DNA from: DASZTV01 sp035550655
Lineage (GTDB): Bacteria; Actinomycetota; Actinomycetes; JAFAQI01
Reading direction: 5' to 3'
DNA length: 64,000 nucleotides
Assembly: GCA_035550655.1 (NCBI GenBank)
Contig: DASZOU010000004.1
Span: 62,001 to 126,000, forward strand
Program-made: the position numbers and the translations under genes
In this document: one piece after another, positions 41,546-50,347 of the stretch
Position numbering within the stretch: the first letter of the stretch is position 1
Layout of the letters: each line of letters opens with the position of its first letter
Notes under the pieces: generated by a model
Database searches by the model: none
What the model was told of the DNA's origin: nothing
The model's input: only the letters and a program-made list of their open reading frames with translations

Positions 41546-42847
41546 ATGGCTGATGCGGTCGACGGCATGTCCCATGCCGTTGATGCTGCGACCGCCGTCG
41601 CTGACGCGCACCGCCGCGAGTGGGCCTTCGTGCTCGCCGCGACGGTGCGCGTCACCCGCGACATCGACCTGGCTGAGGAGTGTGTCCAGGACGCGTACGC
41701 GAAGGCACTCGAAGCGTGGACCCGCGACGGGGTCCCGCAGCGGCCGGGCGCGTGGCTGACCACGGTGGCGCGGCGACGCGCTACGGACCTGTTGCGCCGC
41801 GAGACGCGGTTCCGGTCCGCGATGCCGTTGCTGGTCGATGACGAGCCGGCACCGGACCCGGCGGACTCGGACTCGGCGGACGACATCCCCGACGACCGGC
41901 TGCGGCTGATCTTCACGTGCTGCCACCCTGCTCTCGCCCAGGAGGCGCAGGTCGCACTGACGCTTCGGCTGCTGTGCGGGCTGACCACGGCTGAGGTGGC
42001 CCGCGCCTTTCTCGTCTCCGAGCCGACGATGGCGGCACGTATCACCCGCGCAAAGAAGAAGATCACGGTCGCCAAGATCCCGTACCGGGTGCCGCCGCCC
42101 GACGAGCTGCCGGAACGACTGAGCGCGGTGCTGGCCGTGGTGCATCTGCTTTTCACGACCGGCCACACCGCACCCGTCGGCGGCGAGCTGGTTCGCTGCG
42201 ACCTCGTGAACCGGGCGATGGACCTGACGCGGATGCTGCGAAGCCTGTTACCGCGCGACCCGGGGGTGTCGGGCCTGCTGGCGCTTCTGCTGCTCACCGA
42301 TGCGCGCCGCGAGGCGCGAGTCGATCGCACCGGCCGGTTGCTCCGGCTCGACGAGCAGGATCGGCGACAGTGGAACGCCGAGGCGATTCGCGAGGGTCTC
42401 GCGCTGGTCGGTCAGGCGATCAACACCGGCGCTCCCGACCGCTACGCGCTGCAGGCAGCGATCGCGGCGGTCCATGCCCGCGCCGCCCGATGGGAGGACA
42501 CCGACTGGGACGAGGTCGTGGCGCTGTACGACTCGTTGTGCCACGCGTGGCCGTCTCCGGTCGTGTCGCTCAACCGGGCAGTCGCCATCGGACTCGCGCG
42601 CGGCGCGCAGGCCGGACTCGACGCGCTCGACAAGATCGGTACGCCGGCCGAGCTCGCCGGCTACGCCTACCTCCCGGCGGCGCGCGCCGACCTGCTGGCC
42701 CAACTCGGCCGCCGCGAGGAAGCAGCCGCGTCGTACCGGCTGGCGATCGACCTGACCACCAACGACGTCGAGCGCGACTTCCTCATCGGGCAGCTCGGCA
42801 AGGTCTCGAGCGACGCGGCTACTCCTGACCTTCCACCGGTCCGATAG
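41546..42847 (+). CDS. ECF42-type RNA polymerase sigma factor
   Basis: A 433-residue sigma factor. Region 2 is about residues 15-80 (DIDLAEECVQDAYAKALEAW) and region 4 about 115-175 (LCGLTTAEVARAFLVSEPTM). A long helical C-terminal extension of about 230 residues has TPR-like repeats (PVVSLNRAVAIGLARGAQAG; ARADLLAQLGRREEAAASYR). This extension and the adjacent DGPF gene define the ECF42 group, in which the extension is needed for activity in studied members. No anti-sigma gene is present. It overlaps the convergent VOC gene by 29 bp. Confidence 0.92.
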   Translation: MADAVDGMSHAVDAATAVADAHRREWAFVLAATVRVTRDIDLAEECVQDAYAKALEAWTRDGVPQRPGAWLTTVARRRATDLLRRETRFRSAMPLLVDDEPAPDPADSDSADDIPDDRLRLIFTCCHPALAQEAQVALTLRLLCGLTTAEVARAFLVSEPTMAARITRAKKKITVAKIPYRVPPPDELPERLSAVLAVVHLLFTTGHTAPVGGELVRCDLVNRAMDLTRMLRSLLPRDPGVSGLLALLLLTDARREARVDRTGRLLRLDEQDRRQWNAEAIREGLALVGQAINTGAPDRYALQAAIAAVHARAARWEDTDWDEVVALYDSLCHAWPSPVVSLNRAVAIGLARGAQAGLDALDKIGTPAELAGYAYLPAARADLLAQLGRREEAAASYRLAIDLTTNDVERDFLIGQLGKVSSDAATPDLPPVR

Positions 42848-43274
42848 TCACACGGCCGTCGGCGCCGACCCGCCACCCCGGGTTGGTCGCGATCTCCCAG
42901 CGGAATCCCGACGGATCCGCGAAGTAGCAGTGGAACCCGCCGAAGTCGGCCTGCTGCGGCTCTTTCAGAATCGTGGCGCCAGCAGCCCGAGCGCGCTCGC
43001 ACACGGCGATCACGTCGGTCTCGGTGGCCACGACCTGGGCAAGGCTCATCGGCGCGGGCGAGTCGGTCGGCTCCGCCGGGTCGTGCGGCGCAACGTCACG
43101 CTCGAGCGCGTGTGCGCCGTAGAAAGCAAGGAGCAGGCCGTGGTTCACCTGCACGAAGATGACGTCACCGGGCACCTCCAGCGCGATGTCCCAGCCGAGG
43201 CCCTCGACGTAGAACCGCTTCGCCTGGGCGATGTCTGCGACGCCAAGGGTGACGATGTCGATCCGCTGCTCCAT
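42819..43274 (-). CDS. VOC (glyoxalase/bleomycin-resistance) family protein
   Basis: A 151-residue vicinal-oxygen-chelate protein with two beta-alpha-beta repeats: VTLGVADIAQAKRFYVEGLG and LAQVVATETDVIAVCERARA, ending FHCYFADPSGFRWEIATNPG. Metal-ligand positions are only partly conserved. ATG 43274 is preferred to 43316 because the VOC fold starts there and CAGTAT (43286-43281) lies 6 nt upstream. Substrate unknown. Confidence 0.85.
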   Translation of the reverse strand: MEQRIDIVTLGVADIAQAKRFYVEGLGWDIALEVPGDVIFVQVNHGLLLAFYGAHALERDVAPHDPAEPTDSPAPMSLAQVVATETDVIAVCERARAAGATILKEPQQADFGGFHCYFADPSGFRWEIATNPGWRVGADGRVTIGPVEGQE

Positions 43275-43280
43275 CCGGCC

Positions 43281-43286
43281 ATACTG
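43281..43286 (-). promoter_or_regulatory. -10 element CAGTAT of the VOC gene
   Basis: CAGTAT on the minus strand ends 6 nt before the ATG at 43274, with no ribosome site between. It matches the leaderless spacing found at other genes here. The -35 region is weak. Confidence 0.4.
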
Positions 43287-43380
43287 CCGTGGCCGGAAAC
43301 CGCTGGGAAGTGTCATAGGACCCAGGGATCATGAAACGGTCGGCGCAGCCGGCCTTGCTGGGTGGGGGTGAAGGGCGTCC

Positions 43381-43893
43381 ATGGGCATGACCGTCTTCCC
43401 GACGCCGATCGGTGAGTGCGGTGTCGTCTGGAACGACCGCGGTGTGGTCGGCGTCCAGCTACCGGAGTCCACGGCGGAAGAGACCCGCCGCCGCGTCGAG
43501 CGGCACTGGCCCGACGCCGCGCCGGCCGAACCGACGCCGACTGCGAGTCGGGCGATCGAGGGCATCAGAGCGCTGCTGTCCGGCGAGCCCGACCCGATGG
43601 CGGACGTGGTGATCGACCTCCACGGGGTCAGCGAGTTCCGGTGCGGTGTCTACGAGATCGCCCGGACGGTCGGACCGGGCGACACCATCACGTACGGCGC
43701 GATCGCAAGCCGGCTCGGCGTACCTCACGCCGCCCGCGAGGTCGGGCAGGCCCTCGGGGCGAACCCCGTCCCGCTGATCGTGCCGTGCCATCGGGTGCTG
43801 GCGGCCGGCGGAAAGCTGGGCGGCTTCTCCGCCCGAGGCGGCGTGACCACGAAGTCGAGATTGCTCGCCATCGAAGGCGCCTCTCTCTTCTGA
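43381..43893 (+). CDS. ogt: Methylated-DNA-protein-cysteine methyltransferase
   Basis: A suicidal O6-alkylguanine repair protein, 170 aa. The acceptor Cys is in the motif VPLIVPCHRVLAAGGKLGGF; the DNA-binding HTH precedes it (TITYGAIASRLGVPHAAREV). The N-terminal domain (FPTPIGECGVVWNDRGVVGV) is typical of Ogt. GGGGGTGAAGGG upstream gives the ribosome site. It is not joined to alkA or ada domains. Confidence 0.93.
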   Translation: MGMTVFPTPIGECGVVWNDRGVVGVQLPESTAEETRRRVERHWPDAAPAEPTPTASRAIEGIRALLSGEPDPMADVVIDLHGVSEFRCGVYEIARTVGPGDTITYGAIASRLGVPHAAREVGQALGANPVPLIVPCHRVLAAGGKLGGFSARGGVTTKSRLLAIEGASLF

Positions 43894-43937
43894 GCCGCAC
43901 CACGTCGCCTGGGTGCATCACCCCGCCCCGAGCTACG

Positions 43938-43966
43938 TTGCGTTACACCACGAAACGTTTTAGGTT
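43938..43966 (+). promoter_or_regulatory. Leaderless promoter TTGCGT-17-TAGGTT
   Basis: TTGCGT (43938-43943), a 17-bp spacer and TAGGTT (43961-43966), then 6 nt to GTG 43973. The palindrome AAACGTTT (43953-43960) fills the end of the spacer and could be the operator of the TetR regulator it drives. Confidence 0.65.
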
Positions 43967-43972
43967 GAGCGC

Positions 43973-44587
43973 GTGTCCGGGTCAGCCGCTGCGGATGAGC
44001 CCATCGATGAGCCGCCGCGCGTAGGCAGACCTCGCGATCCGCGCGTCGACGACGCGATCCGGCAGGCAACCCTCGATCTGCTCGTCGAGGACGGTTACCA
44101 GGCGACCACGATCCAGGCAATCGCCCGCCGCGCCGGCGTCAGCGCGCCCAGCGTCTACCGCCGGTGGTCGAGCAAGGCGGAGCTGATCGAAGAGGCGGTC
44201 TTCCCGAGCGGACTGCTCGCACCCGAGGCGCGCTCCGGCGACGTGATCACCGACCTGCAGCCGTACTGCCTGGCGATCCTCAGCTACCTCGCCGACCCGC
44301 CGATCCGGGCGGCGATTCCCGGCCTGCTCGTCGAGTACCAGAACAACCCCGAGATCTGGCAGCACTCGATGCAGCGCAGCTTCTATCCGATGCGCAAGTC
44401 GTTCGAGGCCTACCTCGAGCAGACCGGGCGCCGGCCCGTCGTCTCGACTGACGCGCTGTTCGACGTGATGGTCGGAGCGCTGTTCACCCGAGCCCTCAAC
44501 GACGGCGCCGAGGACGCCGCCGAGTTCGCCCGGGCCGTGGCGGCGGTCATCACCGCGTCACTGCAGCCGGCCAAGAAGGGGGCGTGA
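43973..44587 (+). CDS. TetR family transcriptional regulator
   Basis: A 204-residue regulator. The N-terminal HTH (TIQAIARRAGVSAPSVYRRW, about 45-65) is followed by a TetR_C-type effector domain (PPIRAAIPGLLVEYQNNPE). The GTG start is fixed by the promoter directly upstream. It leads an operon: the kinase-like gene starts 4 bp after its stop, followed by an unknown gene, so it is probably a local repressor. Confidence 0.9.
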   Translation: MSGSAAADEPIDEPPRVGRPRDPRVDDAIRQATLDLLVEDGYQATTIQAIARRAGVSAPSVYRRWSSKAELIEEAVFPSGLLAPEARSGDVITDLQPYCLAILSYLADPPIRAAIPGLLVEYQNNPEIWQHSMQRSFYPMRKSFEAYLEQTGRRPVVSTDALFDVMVGALFTRALNDGAEDAAEFARAVAAVITASLQPAKKGA

Positions 44588-44591
44588 GGTC

Positions 44592-45722
44592 ATGACCGAG
44601 CCGGTGGAGATCGAGCCGGTCTCGATGACCGTCTCGAGTCGCGACCCAGAACAAGTGCGGCGCAACCTCGAGCGATGGCTCGCCACGCACGTCGAAGGCG
44701 GCACCGGCGTCACCGTGTCCGACCTCGAAGGCAGCGCGGCCAACGGGATGTCCTCGGATACCACGATGTTCCGCGCCCGGTGGACCGACGCGGACGGCGA
44801 TCACGACGAACGGCTGGTCGCGCGGATCGCGCCCGACCCCGCCGACGTACCGGTCTTCCCGACCTACGACCTGCAGGGGCAGTACGACGTCATCCGCGCC
44901 GTCGCCGCACTGACCAAGGTGCCGGTCCCCCGGCCCTGGTGGTGCGAGCCGTCCAGCGATGCCCTGGGCGCCCCGTTCTTCGTGATGAGCCGGGTCGACG
45001 GCGTCGTACCGCCCGACGTCATGCCCTACCCGTTCGGCGACAACTGGCTGTACGACGCCGGCGCCGACAACCAGCGCAAGCTGCAGGAGTCGACGGTCGC
45101 CGCGATCGCCGCGCTGCACGACGTCACCGATGCGGCGCATCGACTGCCCTTCCTCGAGAAGGACACCGCCGGCGACACCCACCTGCGTCGGCACGTCGCG
45201 AACACGCGCGCGTGGTACGACATGGTCGCGCGAGAAGGCGCCCCCTCCGCTCTCGTCGAGCGCGCCTTCGACTGGCTCGCCGACAACTGGCCGAAGCACG
45301 AGAGCGCAACGGTTCTGTCGTGGGGCGACTCCCGGATCGGCAACGTCCTTTACGACGACTTCGCCCCGGCCGCGTTGCTCGACTGGGAGATGGCCGGACT
45401 CGGACCGCGCGAGCTCGACGTCGCCTGGCTGGTCTACGCGCACCGCGTCTTCCAGGACATCACCGGCGCGCTCGGCCTGCCCGGGATGCCCGACTTCCTG
45501 CAGCCCGCGGACGTCGCGACGCAGTACGAGGCACTTACCGGCTACGCCTGCCGTGACCTGCGCTGGTTCATGGTCTACGGCGCGGTGCAGTGGGGCATCG
45601 TCTTCCTTCGCACGAGCGCCCGCCAGGTTCACTTCGGCGAGCGGGAGTGGCCGGAGGACCGCGACGAGGTCATGCACAACCGGATCCATCTTGAATCTCT
45701 GCTCGACGACATCACCGAATAG
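44592..45722 (+). CDS. APH-like phosphotransferase family protein
   Basis: A 376-residue aminoglycoside phosphotransferase/choline kinase-like protein: VLSWGDSRIGNVLYDDFAPA with the Brenner-type catalytic Asp (usual HGDxxxxN is here WGDSRIGN), and ALLDWEMAGLGPRELDVAWL, the DFG-like metal Asp. Many such proteins, including ACAD10-like ones, lie beside acyl-CoA dehydrogenases and phosphorylate hydroxyacyl compounds. Second gene of the TetR operon. Substrate unknown. Confidence 0.85.
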   Translation: MTEPVEIEPVSMTVSSRDPEQVRRNLERWLATHVEGGTGVTVSDLEGSAANGMSSDTTMFRARWTDADGDHDERLVARIAPDPADVPVFPTYDLQGQYDVIRAVAALTKVPVPRPWWCEPSSDALGAPFFVMSRVDGVVPPDVMPYPFGDNWLYDAGADNQRKLQESTVAAIAALHDVTDAAHRLPFLEKDTAGDTHLRRHVANTRAWYDMVAREGAPSALVERAFDWLADNWPKHESATVLSWGDSRIGNVLYDDFAPAALLDWEMAGLGPRELDVAWLVYAHRVFQDITGALGLPGMPDFLQPADVATQYEALTGYACRDLRWFMVYGAVQWGIVFLRTSARQVHFGEREWPEDRDEVMHNRIHLESLLDDITE

Positions 45723-45732
45723 AGGCAACGCA

Positions 45733-46839
45733 ATGCCGGTCGCTCTCGACGAGTACCCGCTGCACCAGACCCCGCTGTCGATGCGCTACGTCGCGAGCAG
45801 CGACCGCAACTTCTACGACCGCTGCTACTTCAACGCCCACGACCGCACGGGTGAGATCTTCCTGATCACCGGCGCCGGGATCTATCCGCAGCTAGGGGTC
45901 AAGGACGCGTATGTCGTCGTACGACGCGGCGACCTGCAGCACGTCGTGCGAATGTCCGACGCGCTCGACGACGAGCGCATGAACCTCGCCGTCGGTCCGT
46001 ACCGCGTAGAGGTCGTCGACCCGCTGCACACGATCCGCTTGGTCTGTGACGCCGACTCCGACGGCATCGGGTTCGACCTCACCTGGCGTGGCGCGTTCCC
46101 GGCGATCGATGAGGAGCGCCACCTGCTGCGCACGGGCATCCGTCCGATCCTCGACACCTGGCGGTTCGCGCAGCTCGGCACGTGGGAGGGAGAGATCCGC
46201 GTTGCCGGCGACACGATTGCCGTCTCCCCCGACACCTGGGTGGGCTCGCGCGACCGGTCGTGGGGCATCCGCCCGGTGGGCGAGGCCGAGCCGGCGGGCA
46301 AGCCCGTCGACGGCGCCGAGGACTTCGGCTTCTGGTGGCTCTACGTGCCGGTGAAGTTCGACGACTACGCGATCGTGCTGATCGCGCAGGAGGACGGCAA
46401 CGGGCACCGCACCCTCAACGACGCGGTCCGGATCCATCCCGACGGCCGGCTCGACCAACTCGGCTGGCCGCGCGTGAAGATCGCCTACCGGTCCGGCACC
46501 CGGATCCCTGAACACGCGACGATCGCCCTGACCGAGCCGGACGGCAGCCCACTAGTCATGGAGGTCGACTGCCTCGGCCATGTCCCGCTGCACGTCGGCT
46601 GCGGATACGGCGGCGACCCGGACTGGTCGCACGGCTCGTGGCGCGGCGAGAAGTGGATCGAGGGCTCGACGTACGACTTCACCAACCCTGACGTCGCCGC
46701 ACGCACGCCGTGGGGAGTCATCGACCACGTCGGACGGGCGACGCTCAACGGCGACGTGGGCTGGGGATTGTTCGAGCACGGCACGATGGGCCGGCACACG
46801 CCCAGCGGCTTCGGCGACTTCATGGCGGTAGCGCCATGA
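45733..46839 (+). CDS. Conserved hypothetical protein in TetR/kinase operon
   Basis: A 368-residue soluble protein that I do not recognise with confidence. It is beta-rich, with conserved-looking aromatic/charged segments (SDRNFYDRCYFNAHDRTGEI, WVGSRDRSWGIRPVGEAEPA, WVGxRDxSWG style, and GTYDFTNPDV-like ending). The fold suggests a hydroxyneurosporene synthase (CrtC)/lipocalin-like beta structure. No signal or membrane segment. It begins 10 bp after the kinase-like gene with GAGG as ribosome site. Its last codons lie in a 32-bp tandem repeat. Confidence 0.7.
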   Translation: MPVALDEYPLHQTPLSMRYVASSDRNFYDRCYFNAHDRTGEIFLITGAGIYPQLGVKDAYVVVRRGDLQHVVRMSDALDDERMNLAVGPYRVEVVDPLHTIRLVCDADSDGIGFDLTWRGAFPAIDEERHLLRTGIRPILDTWRFAQLGTWEGEIRVAGDTIAVSPDTWVGSRDRSWGIRPVGEAEPAGKPVDGAEDFGFWWLYVPVKFDDYAIVLIAQEDGNGHRTLNDAVRIHPDGRLDQLGWPRVKIAYRSGTRIPEHATIALTEPDGSPLVMEVDCLGHVPLHVGCGYGGDPDWSHGSWRGEKWIEGSTYDFTNPDVAARTPWGVIDHVGRATLNGDVGWGLFEHGTMGRHTPSGFGDFMAVAP

Positions 46840-46893
46840 AGCATGAGCAGAGCATGGCGGTAGCGCCATGAAGCATGAGCAGAGCATGGCGGT
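46821..46893. repeat. 32-bp tandem repeat, 2.3 copies
   Basis: A 32-bp unit beginning CATGGCGGTAGCGCCATGAA is repeated exactly at 46821-46852 and 46853-46884, with a 9-bp partial third copy to 46893. Each full unit contains a short hairpin (ATGGCG/CGCCAT). The first copy contains the stop codon of the upstream gene; the array fills the gap to the next start. Replication slippage is the simple explanation. Confidence 0.85.
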
Positions 46894-46899
46894 GTCGGC

Positions 46900-47814
46900 A
46901 TGAGCACGATCAGCGGGGCGAAGGTCCTCATCACCGGCGTCACCAGCGAGGTCGCCAAGCCGGTAGCCCTCGCGCTGGCCAAGGAGAACGAGGTGTACGG
47001 CGCGGCCCGTTGGAAGGACCCGGCCTCACGCGAGCCGTTCGAAGCAAGCGGAGTCAAGCCGGTATTTCTCGATCTGGTGAAGGGCGATCTCAGCGGACTG
47101 CCCGAGCAGGTCGACTACATCGCCCACTTCGCGGTGATGAAGAGCGGCAAGTGGTCGGTCGATCTCGACGGCAACGTGGGCGGGCTGTCGCTGCTCATGG
47201 AGCGCTTCGCCGACGCGACTGCGTTCCTGCACTGCTCGACGTCGGCGGTCTACGAAGCGCACCCGCACACCGAAGCGCATGAGGACTCTCCGCTCGGCGA
47301 CAACCACCGGCCCTACTACCTGGAGACGTACTCCATCTGCAAGATCGCGGCAGAGGCCGCTGCGCGACACGGTGCGCGGCGCTACAACCTCCCGACCACG
47401 ATCGCGCGACTGAATGTGCCGTACGGCGACGGCGGCGGCTGGCCGATGTTCCACCTGGCCCAGATGGAGGCGGGGCAGGACGTCGCGGTGCACGAGGCGC
47501 GACCCAACGTGTTCCAGCCGATCCACACCGACGACATCGTCGCGACCGTTCCGAAGCTGCTCGAGATCGCGGGCGTGCCGCCGACGACGGTGAACTGGGC
47601 CGGCGATGAGCAGGTGAGCGTCGAGGAGTGGACTGAGTTCCTCGGCAAGCTCACCGGGCTGACCCCCAAGCTCGCGGTCAGCGAGCACTCGCTGGCGAGC
47701 GGCCGGGTCAACCTCGACCGGATGCACGAGCTGGTCGGTCACACGACCGTGCACTGGCGCGACGGCATGCGCCGTATGGTCGAGGCGATGCGACCGGATC
47801 TGCTTAAGTCCTAG
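46900..47814 (+). CDS. Extended SDR / NAD-dependent epimerase-dehydratase
   Basis: A 304-residue extended short-chain dehydrogenase. The catalytic YxxxK is present (TYSICKIAAEAAA), as is the upstream Ser (HCSTSAVYE). The dinucleotide-binding motif, however, is ITGVTSEVAKPVALAL, which lacks the usual GxxGxxG glycines. It may bind cofactor unusually or be a divergent family. It lies after the tandem repeat and 2 bp before an MFS gene. Confidence 0.82.
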   Translation: MSTISGAKVLITGVTSEVAKPVALALAKENEVYGAARWKDPASREPFEASGVKPVFLDLVKGDLSGLPEQVDYIAHFAVMKSGKWSVDLDGNVGGLSLLMERFADATAFLHCSTSAVYEAHPHTEAHEDSPLGDNHRPYYLETYSICKIAAEAAARHGARRYNLPTTIARLNVPYGDGGGWPMFHLAQMEAGQDVAVHEARPNVFQPIHTDDIVATVPKLLEIAGVPPTTVNWAGDEQVSVEEWTEFLGKLTGLTPKLAVSEHSLASGRVNLDRMHELVGHTTVHWRDGMRRMVEAMRPDLLKS

Positions 47815-47816
47815 GC

Positions 47817-48992
47817 GTGCGGCGAGAGCAGCGAGACATCGGCCTGCTCGCCGGCGGAACGCTCGTCTCGGTCGCGGGCGACTCGGCTGCGCTGATCGCG
47901 CTGCTGTTCGAGTTGAAGCACCACGGCGTCGGCTGGGTGTCCGGCGCGCTGGGTGCCGAGCTGCTTCCGTTCGTGCTGTTCGCGTCGTTCAGCGGCCGGC
48001 TGGTCGACAGGCACGACAACCGCCGGCTGCTCGTCGCTGCGATGTCCGGGCAGGCGCTCGTCGCCGTCCCGCTGGCCTTCGTCCGCACACCGTGGCTGGT
48101 CATCGCGCTGTTCTTCTCGCTGAACAGCCTGTCGACGCTCACCCGCCCCGCCGCGAACGCGATGGTTCCTGCGCTGAGCGGCGAGACCGACGCAACGAAA
48201 GGCTTCGCCTGGGTCGCCACGGGCGGCGGAATCGGCTGGATCATCGGGCCTGCCGTCGGCGGAATCATCACCTCCACCGCGGGCGTGACCGTTGCGATCG
48301 GTGTTGACGCGGCAACCTTCCTCGTCGTTGCCGCCGCATGCGCGGCATTGAGCCGAACCCGCGCAGCCGAAGCGGCGGAGGAGACCGAAGCCGACCGGCA
48401 CGGCGGGATGCGAATCATCCGTCGCGACCTGATCTTGTTTCTGAGCGTCGTCACGACCGCCATCGCGGTCGCCTGCGCCGTGGTCGACAACGTCGCGGCA
48501 CCGTTCCGCTTCCTCGACCAGCTCGCCACATCGTCGACCGGCTATGGCGGCTACCTCGCGCTGTGGGGCGTCGGCGCGCTCGCCGGCTCACAGATCCCGC
48601 GACGGCTCGGAGCCGCGCGGCTGCCCGTCGCACTCGCCGTCGGGAACGGCGTGTCGGGGCTCGGCATCGTGGGGATCGGTCTCGCCCCTTCGCTCGGGTT
48701 CGCGCTCGCAGCGTCGACGTTCGGCGGAATCGGCAACGGCGTGGCGAACGTCGCGCTGACCGCACTCGTCGCCAGCCGCGTCGCGGCGACCCAGCGCGGT
48801 CGTGCCTTCGCAGCCGTCGGAGCCGTCATACAGACCGGAGTCGGCGTCGGGACCGTTGCCGGTGCGCCCCTGGTGGCGGCCTTCGGCGCCGGCCACTCGA
48901 TGACGGGAGCCGGTGGACTTGCCGCCCTGCTCGCAGGTGGTACCGCGATCTGGATCGCAGTGCGCTCAGGCCCCGACCTGCTCGAACCCTGA
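47817..48992 (+). CDS. MFS transporter
   Basis: A 391-residue protein with about 11-12 transmembrane helices. The MFS loop-2/3 signature is FSGRLVDRHDNRRLLVAAMS, and GGGIGWIIGPAVGGIITSTA resembles helix-5 motif C of exporters. The overall pattern fits the MFS_3/enterobactin exporter-like group. The GTG start is 2 bp after the SDR stop, so the two are co-transcribed. It overlaps gpgS by 27 bp at the 3' ends. Substrate unknown. Confidence 0.87.
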   Translation: MRREQRDIGLLAGGTLVSVAGDSAALIALLFELKHHGVGWVSGALGAELLPFVLFASFSGRLVDRHDNRRLLVAAMSGQALVAVPLAFVRTPWLVIALFFSLNSLSTLTRPAANAMVPALSGETDATKGFAWVATGGGIGWIIGPAVGGIITSTAGVTVAIGVDAATFLVVAAACAALSRTRAAEAAEETEADRHGGMRIIRRDLILFLSVVTTAIAVACAVVDNVAAPFRFLDQLATSSTGYGGYLALWGVGALAGSQIPRRLGAARLPVALAVGNGVSGLGIVGIGLAPSLGFALAASTFGGIGNGVANVALTALVASRVAATQRGRAFAAVGAVIQTGVGVGTVAGAPLVAAFGAGHSMTGAGGLAALLAGGTAIWIAVRSGPDLLEP

Positions 48993-49901
48993 CTCGAGAA
49001 CGGTCCGCAACGGCGGGCGCTCGCTCACGTCGATGTCGTGGCGGGAGTGACCGAAACCGTCGCCGATCCGCACCGGCTGCAGGAGCGCGGTCGAACCGGC
49101 CGCGTCGGCGGCGAGCCGGCCCTGCGCAATCAGCCGGTCGATCACGGTGTGGAGGACCTCCGCCGCCATGCGGCCGAGCGCCGTCAGGTCGGAGTGCGAG
49201 TGAAACCGTTCGTGGAGATCCACCTGGGCGATCGCCGCGGGACCGAACAGCTCGTCGGTGTCGAGCAGCAGCCCGATGTCCACGCCGTACCCGCGGCGGA
49301 ACGGCAGCCGCTCGAGCAGGTCTCGGCGCGCGGCGTACTCGCCGCCGAGTGGTTGCACGATCCGGCCCAGCTCCGGCCAGAACGCCGCCAGCAACGGCCG
49401 CGCGGTCAGCTCGGTGACCCGACCGCCACCGACGGTGAGGTCGGCTTCGGTACGACGGTCGTAGGCGCCTTTGACGAACGCCACGGTCTCGTCGGCGAGC
49501 AGCGGGCCCAGCAGCGCTGGCACGAATCGCGGATCGAAATGCTCGAGGTCGGCATCGAGGAAGATGAGCAGGTCGGCGGCGGTTGCGGCCACGCCCTGCC
49601 ACATCGCCTCGCCCTTGCCGGGCGCATCGGCGGTGACGACGCGGGCACCGGCCGCGGCCGCTACCGCGGCAGTGTCGTCGGTCGACGCGCTGTCGACGAC
49701 CACCATCTCGTCGACGAGACCGTCGCCGTGAGCAGCCAGGACCGAGCGGACGATGTCGGCGACGGTGCGGGCTTCGTTGCGCGCCGGCAGGATGACCCCG
49801 ACGCTGTGCCCCTCCTTCAGGCTGCGGACGCGATCCGCCGGCCAGTCCGCGATGCGCGTCATGTCCGTGACAGCAGCAACCACGCGCAGGGCGTCACTCA
49901 C
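48966..49901 (-). CDS. gpgS: Glucosyl-3-phosphoglycerate synthase
   Basis: A 311-residue GT81-family retaining glucosyltransferase that makes glucosyl-3-phosphoglycerate, the precursor of glucosylglycerate and of methylglucose lipopolysaccharide in actinobacteria. Typical features are SVGVILPARNEARTVADIV, VVDSASTDDTA, the DxD metal motif DADLEHFDP, QPLGGEYAARRDLLERLPFR and the late HERFHSHSDL. The start is GTG, with TAGTGT 7 nt upstream. No gpgP is adjacent. Confidence 0.92.
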   Translation of the reverse strand: MSDALRVVAAVTDMTRIADWPADRVRSLKEGHSVGVILPARNEARTVADIVRSVLAAHGDGLVDEMVVVDSASTDDTAAVAAAAGARVVTADAPGKGEAMWQGVAATAADLLIFLDADLEHFDPRFVPALLGPLLADETVAFVKGAYDRRTEADLTVGGGRVTELTARPLLAAFWPELGRIVQPLGGEYAARRDLLERLPFRRGYGVDIGLLLDTDELFGPAAIAQVDLHERFHSHSDLTALGRMAAEVLHTVIDRLIAQGRLAADAAGSTALLQPVRIGDGFGHSRHDIDVSERPPLRTVLESGFEQVGA

Positions 49902-49939
49902 ACCGACAACACTAGGTCGCCGAGTTCTGTGGCAGCCGG

Positions 49940-50347
49940 CTACTGGCCGGGCAGCAGCTGCAGCGAGATGTTCTTGCAGTCCAGCAGGACCTGGTAGCTC
50001 GAGCCCGGGCCGGTGCCCTCCTGGCCGGTGACGCCGGCGAGGTTGCCGAGATCGTTCTGGCCGGCCGCCCCCGATTGCGCGTTGACGTTGGCGGCGAGGG
50101 CCGCCTCGTCCGTCGCCAGCTGGCCGTAGTGCTGCGGATCCAGCTTTGCCGCCTGCTGCGCGTAGCTGACCGCGGCCTGGCCGTTCGTGTTACAGGCCTG
50201 CTCGGCGAGGTGGTAGGCGTTGGGAGTGGAGCTCTTGATGCTGCACCCTGCGGCTACGAGAGGCAGCAGGAGCAGGACAGCCGGAATCCGCTTCACCCAG
50301 TTGTTATCGGCAGGTCGACCACCGAACTTTTCCGGGTTCTTGATCAT
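49940..50347 (-). CDS. Small secreted lipoprotein
   Basis: A 135-residue lipoprotein: hydrophobic LLLLPLVAAGC with lipobox Cys35 (or Cys18 if translation starts at GTG 50296). The mature part is Gln/Ala/Asn-rich (AYHLAEQACNTNGQAAVSYA) with two more Cys that may pair. The ATG at 50347 overlaps the ipdC stop by 4 bp, which suggests coupling, but the GTG gives a more usual signal peptide; the true start is uncertain. Function unknown. Confidence 0.65.
   Translation of the reverse strand: MIKNPEKFGGRPADNNWVKRIPAVLLLLPLVAAGCSIKSSTPNAYHLAEQACNTNGQAAVSYAQQAAKLDPQHYGQLATDEAALAANVNAQSGAAGQNDLGNLAGVTGQEGTGPGSSYQVLLDCKNISLQLLPGQ

Noticed and set aside
46821..46893. Tandem repeat as a possible CRISPR array
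   Set aside because: Copies are directly adjacent with no spacers, there are only 2.3 units, and no cas genes are nearby.
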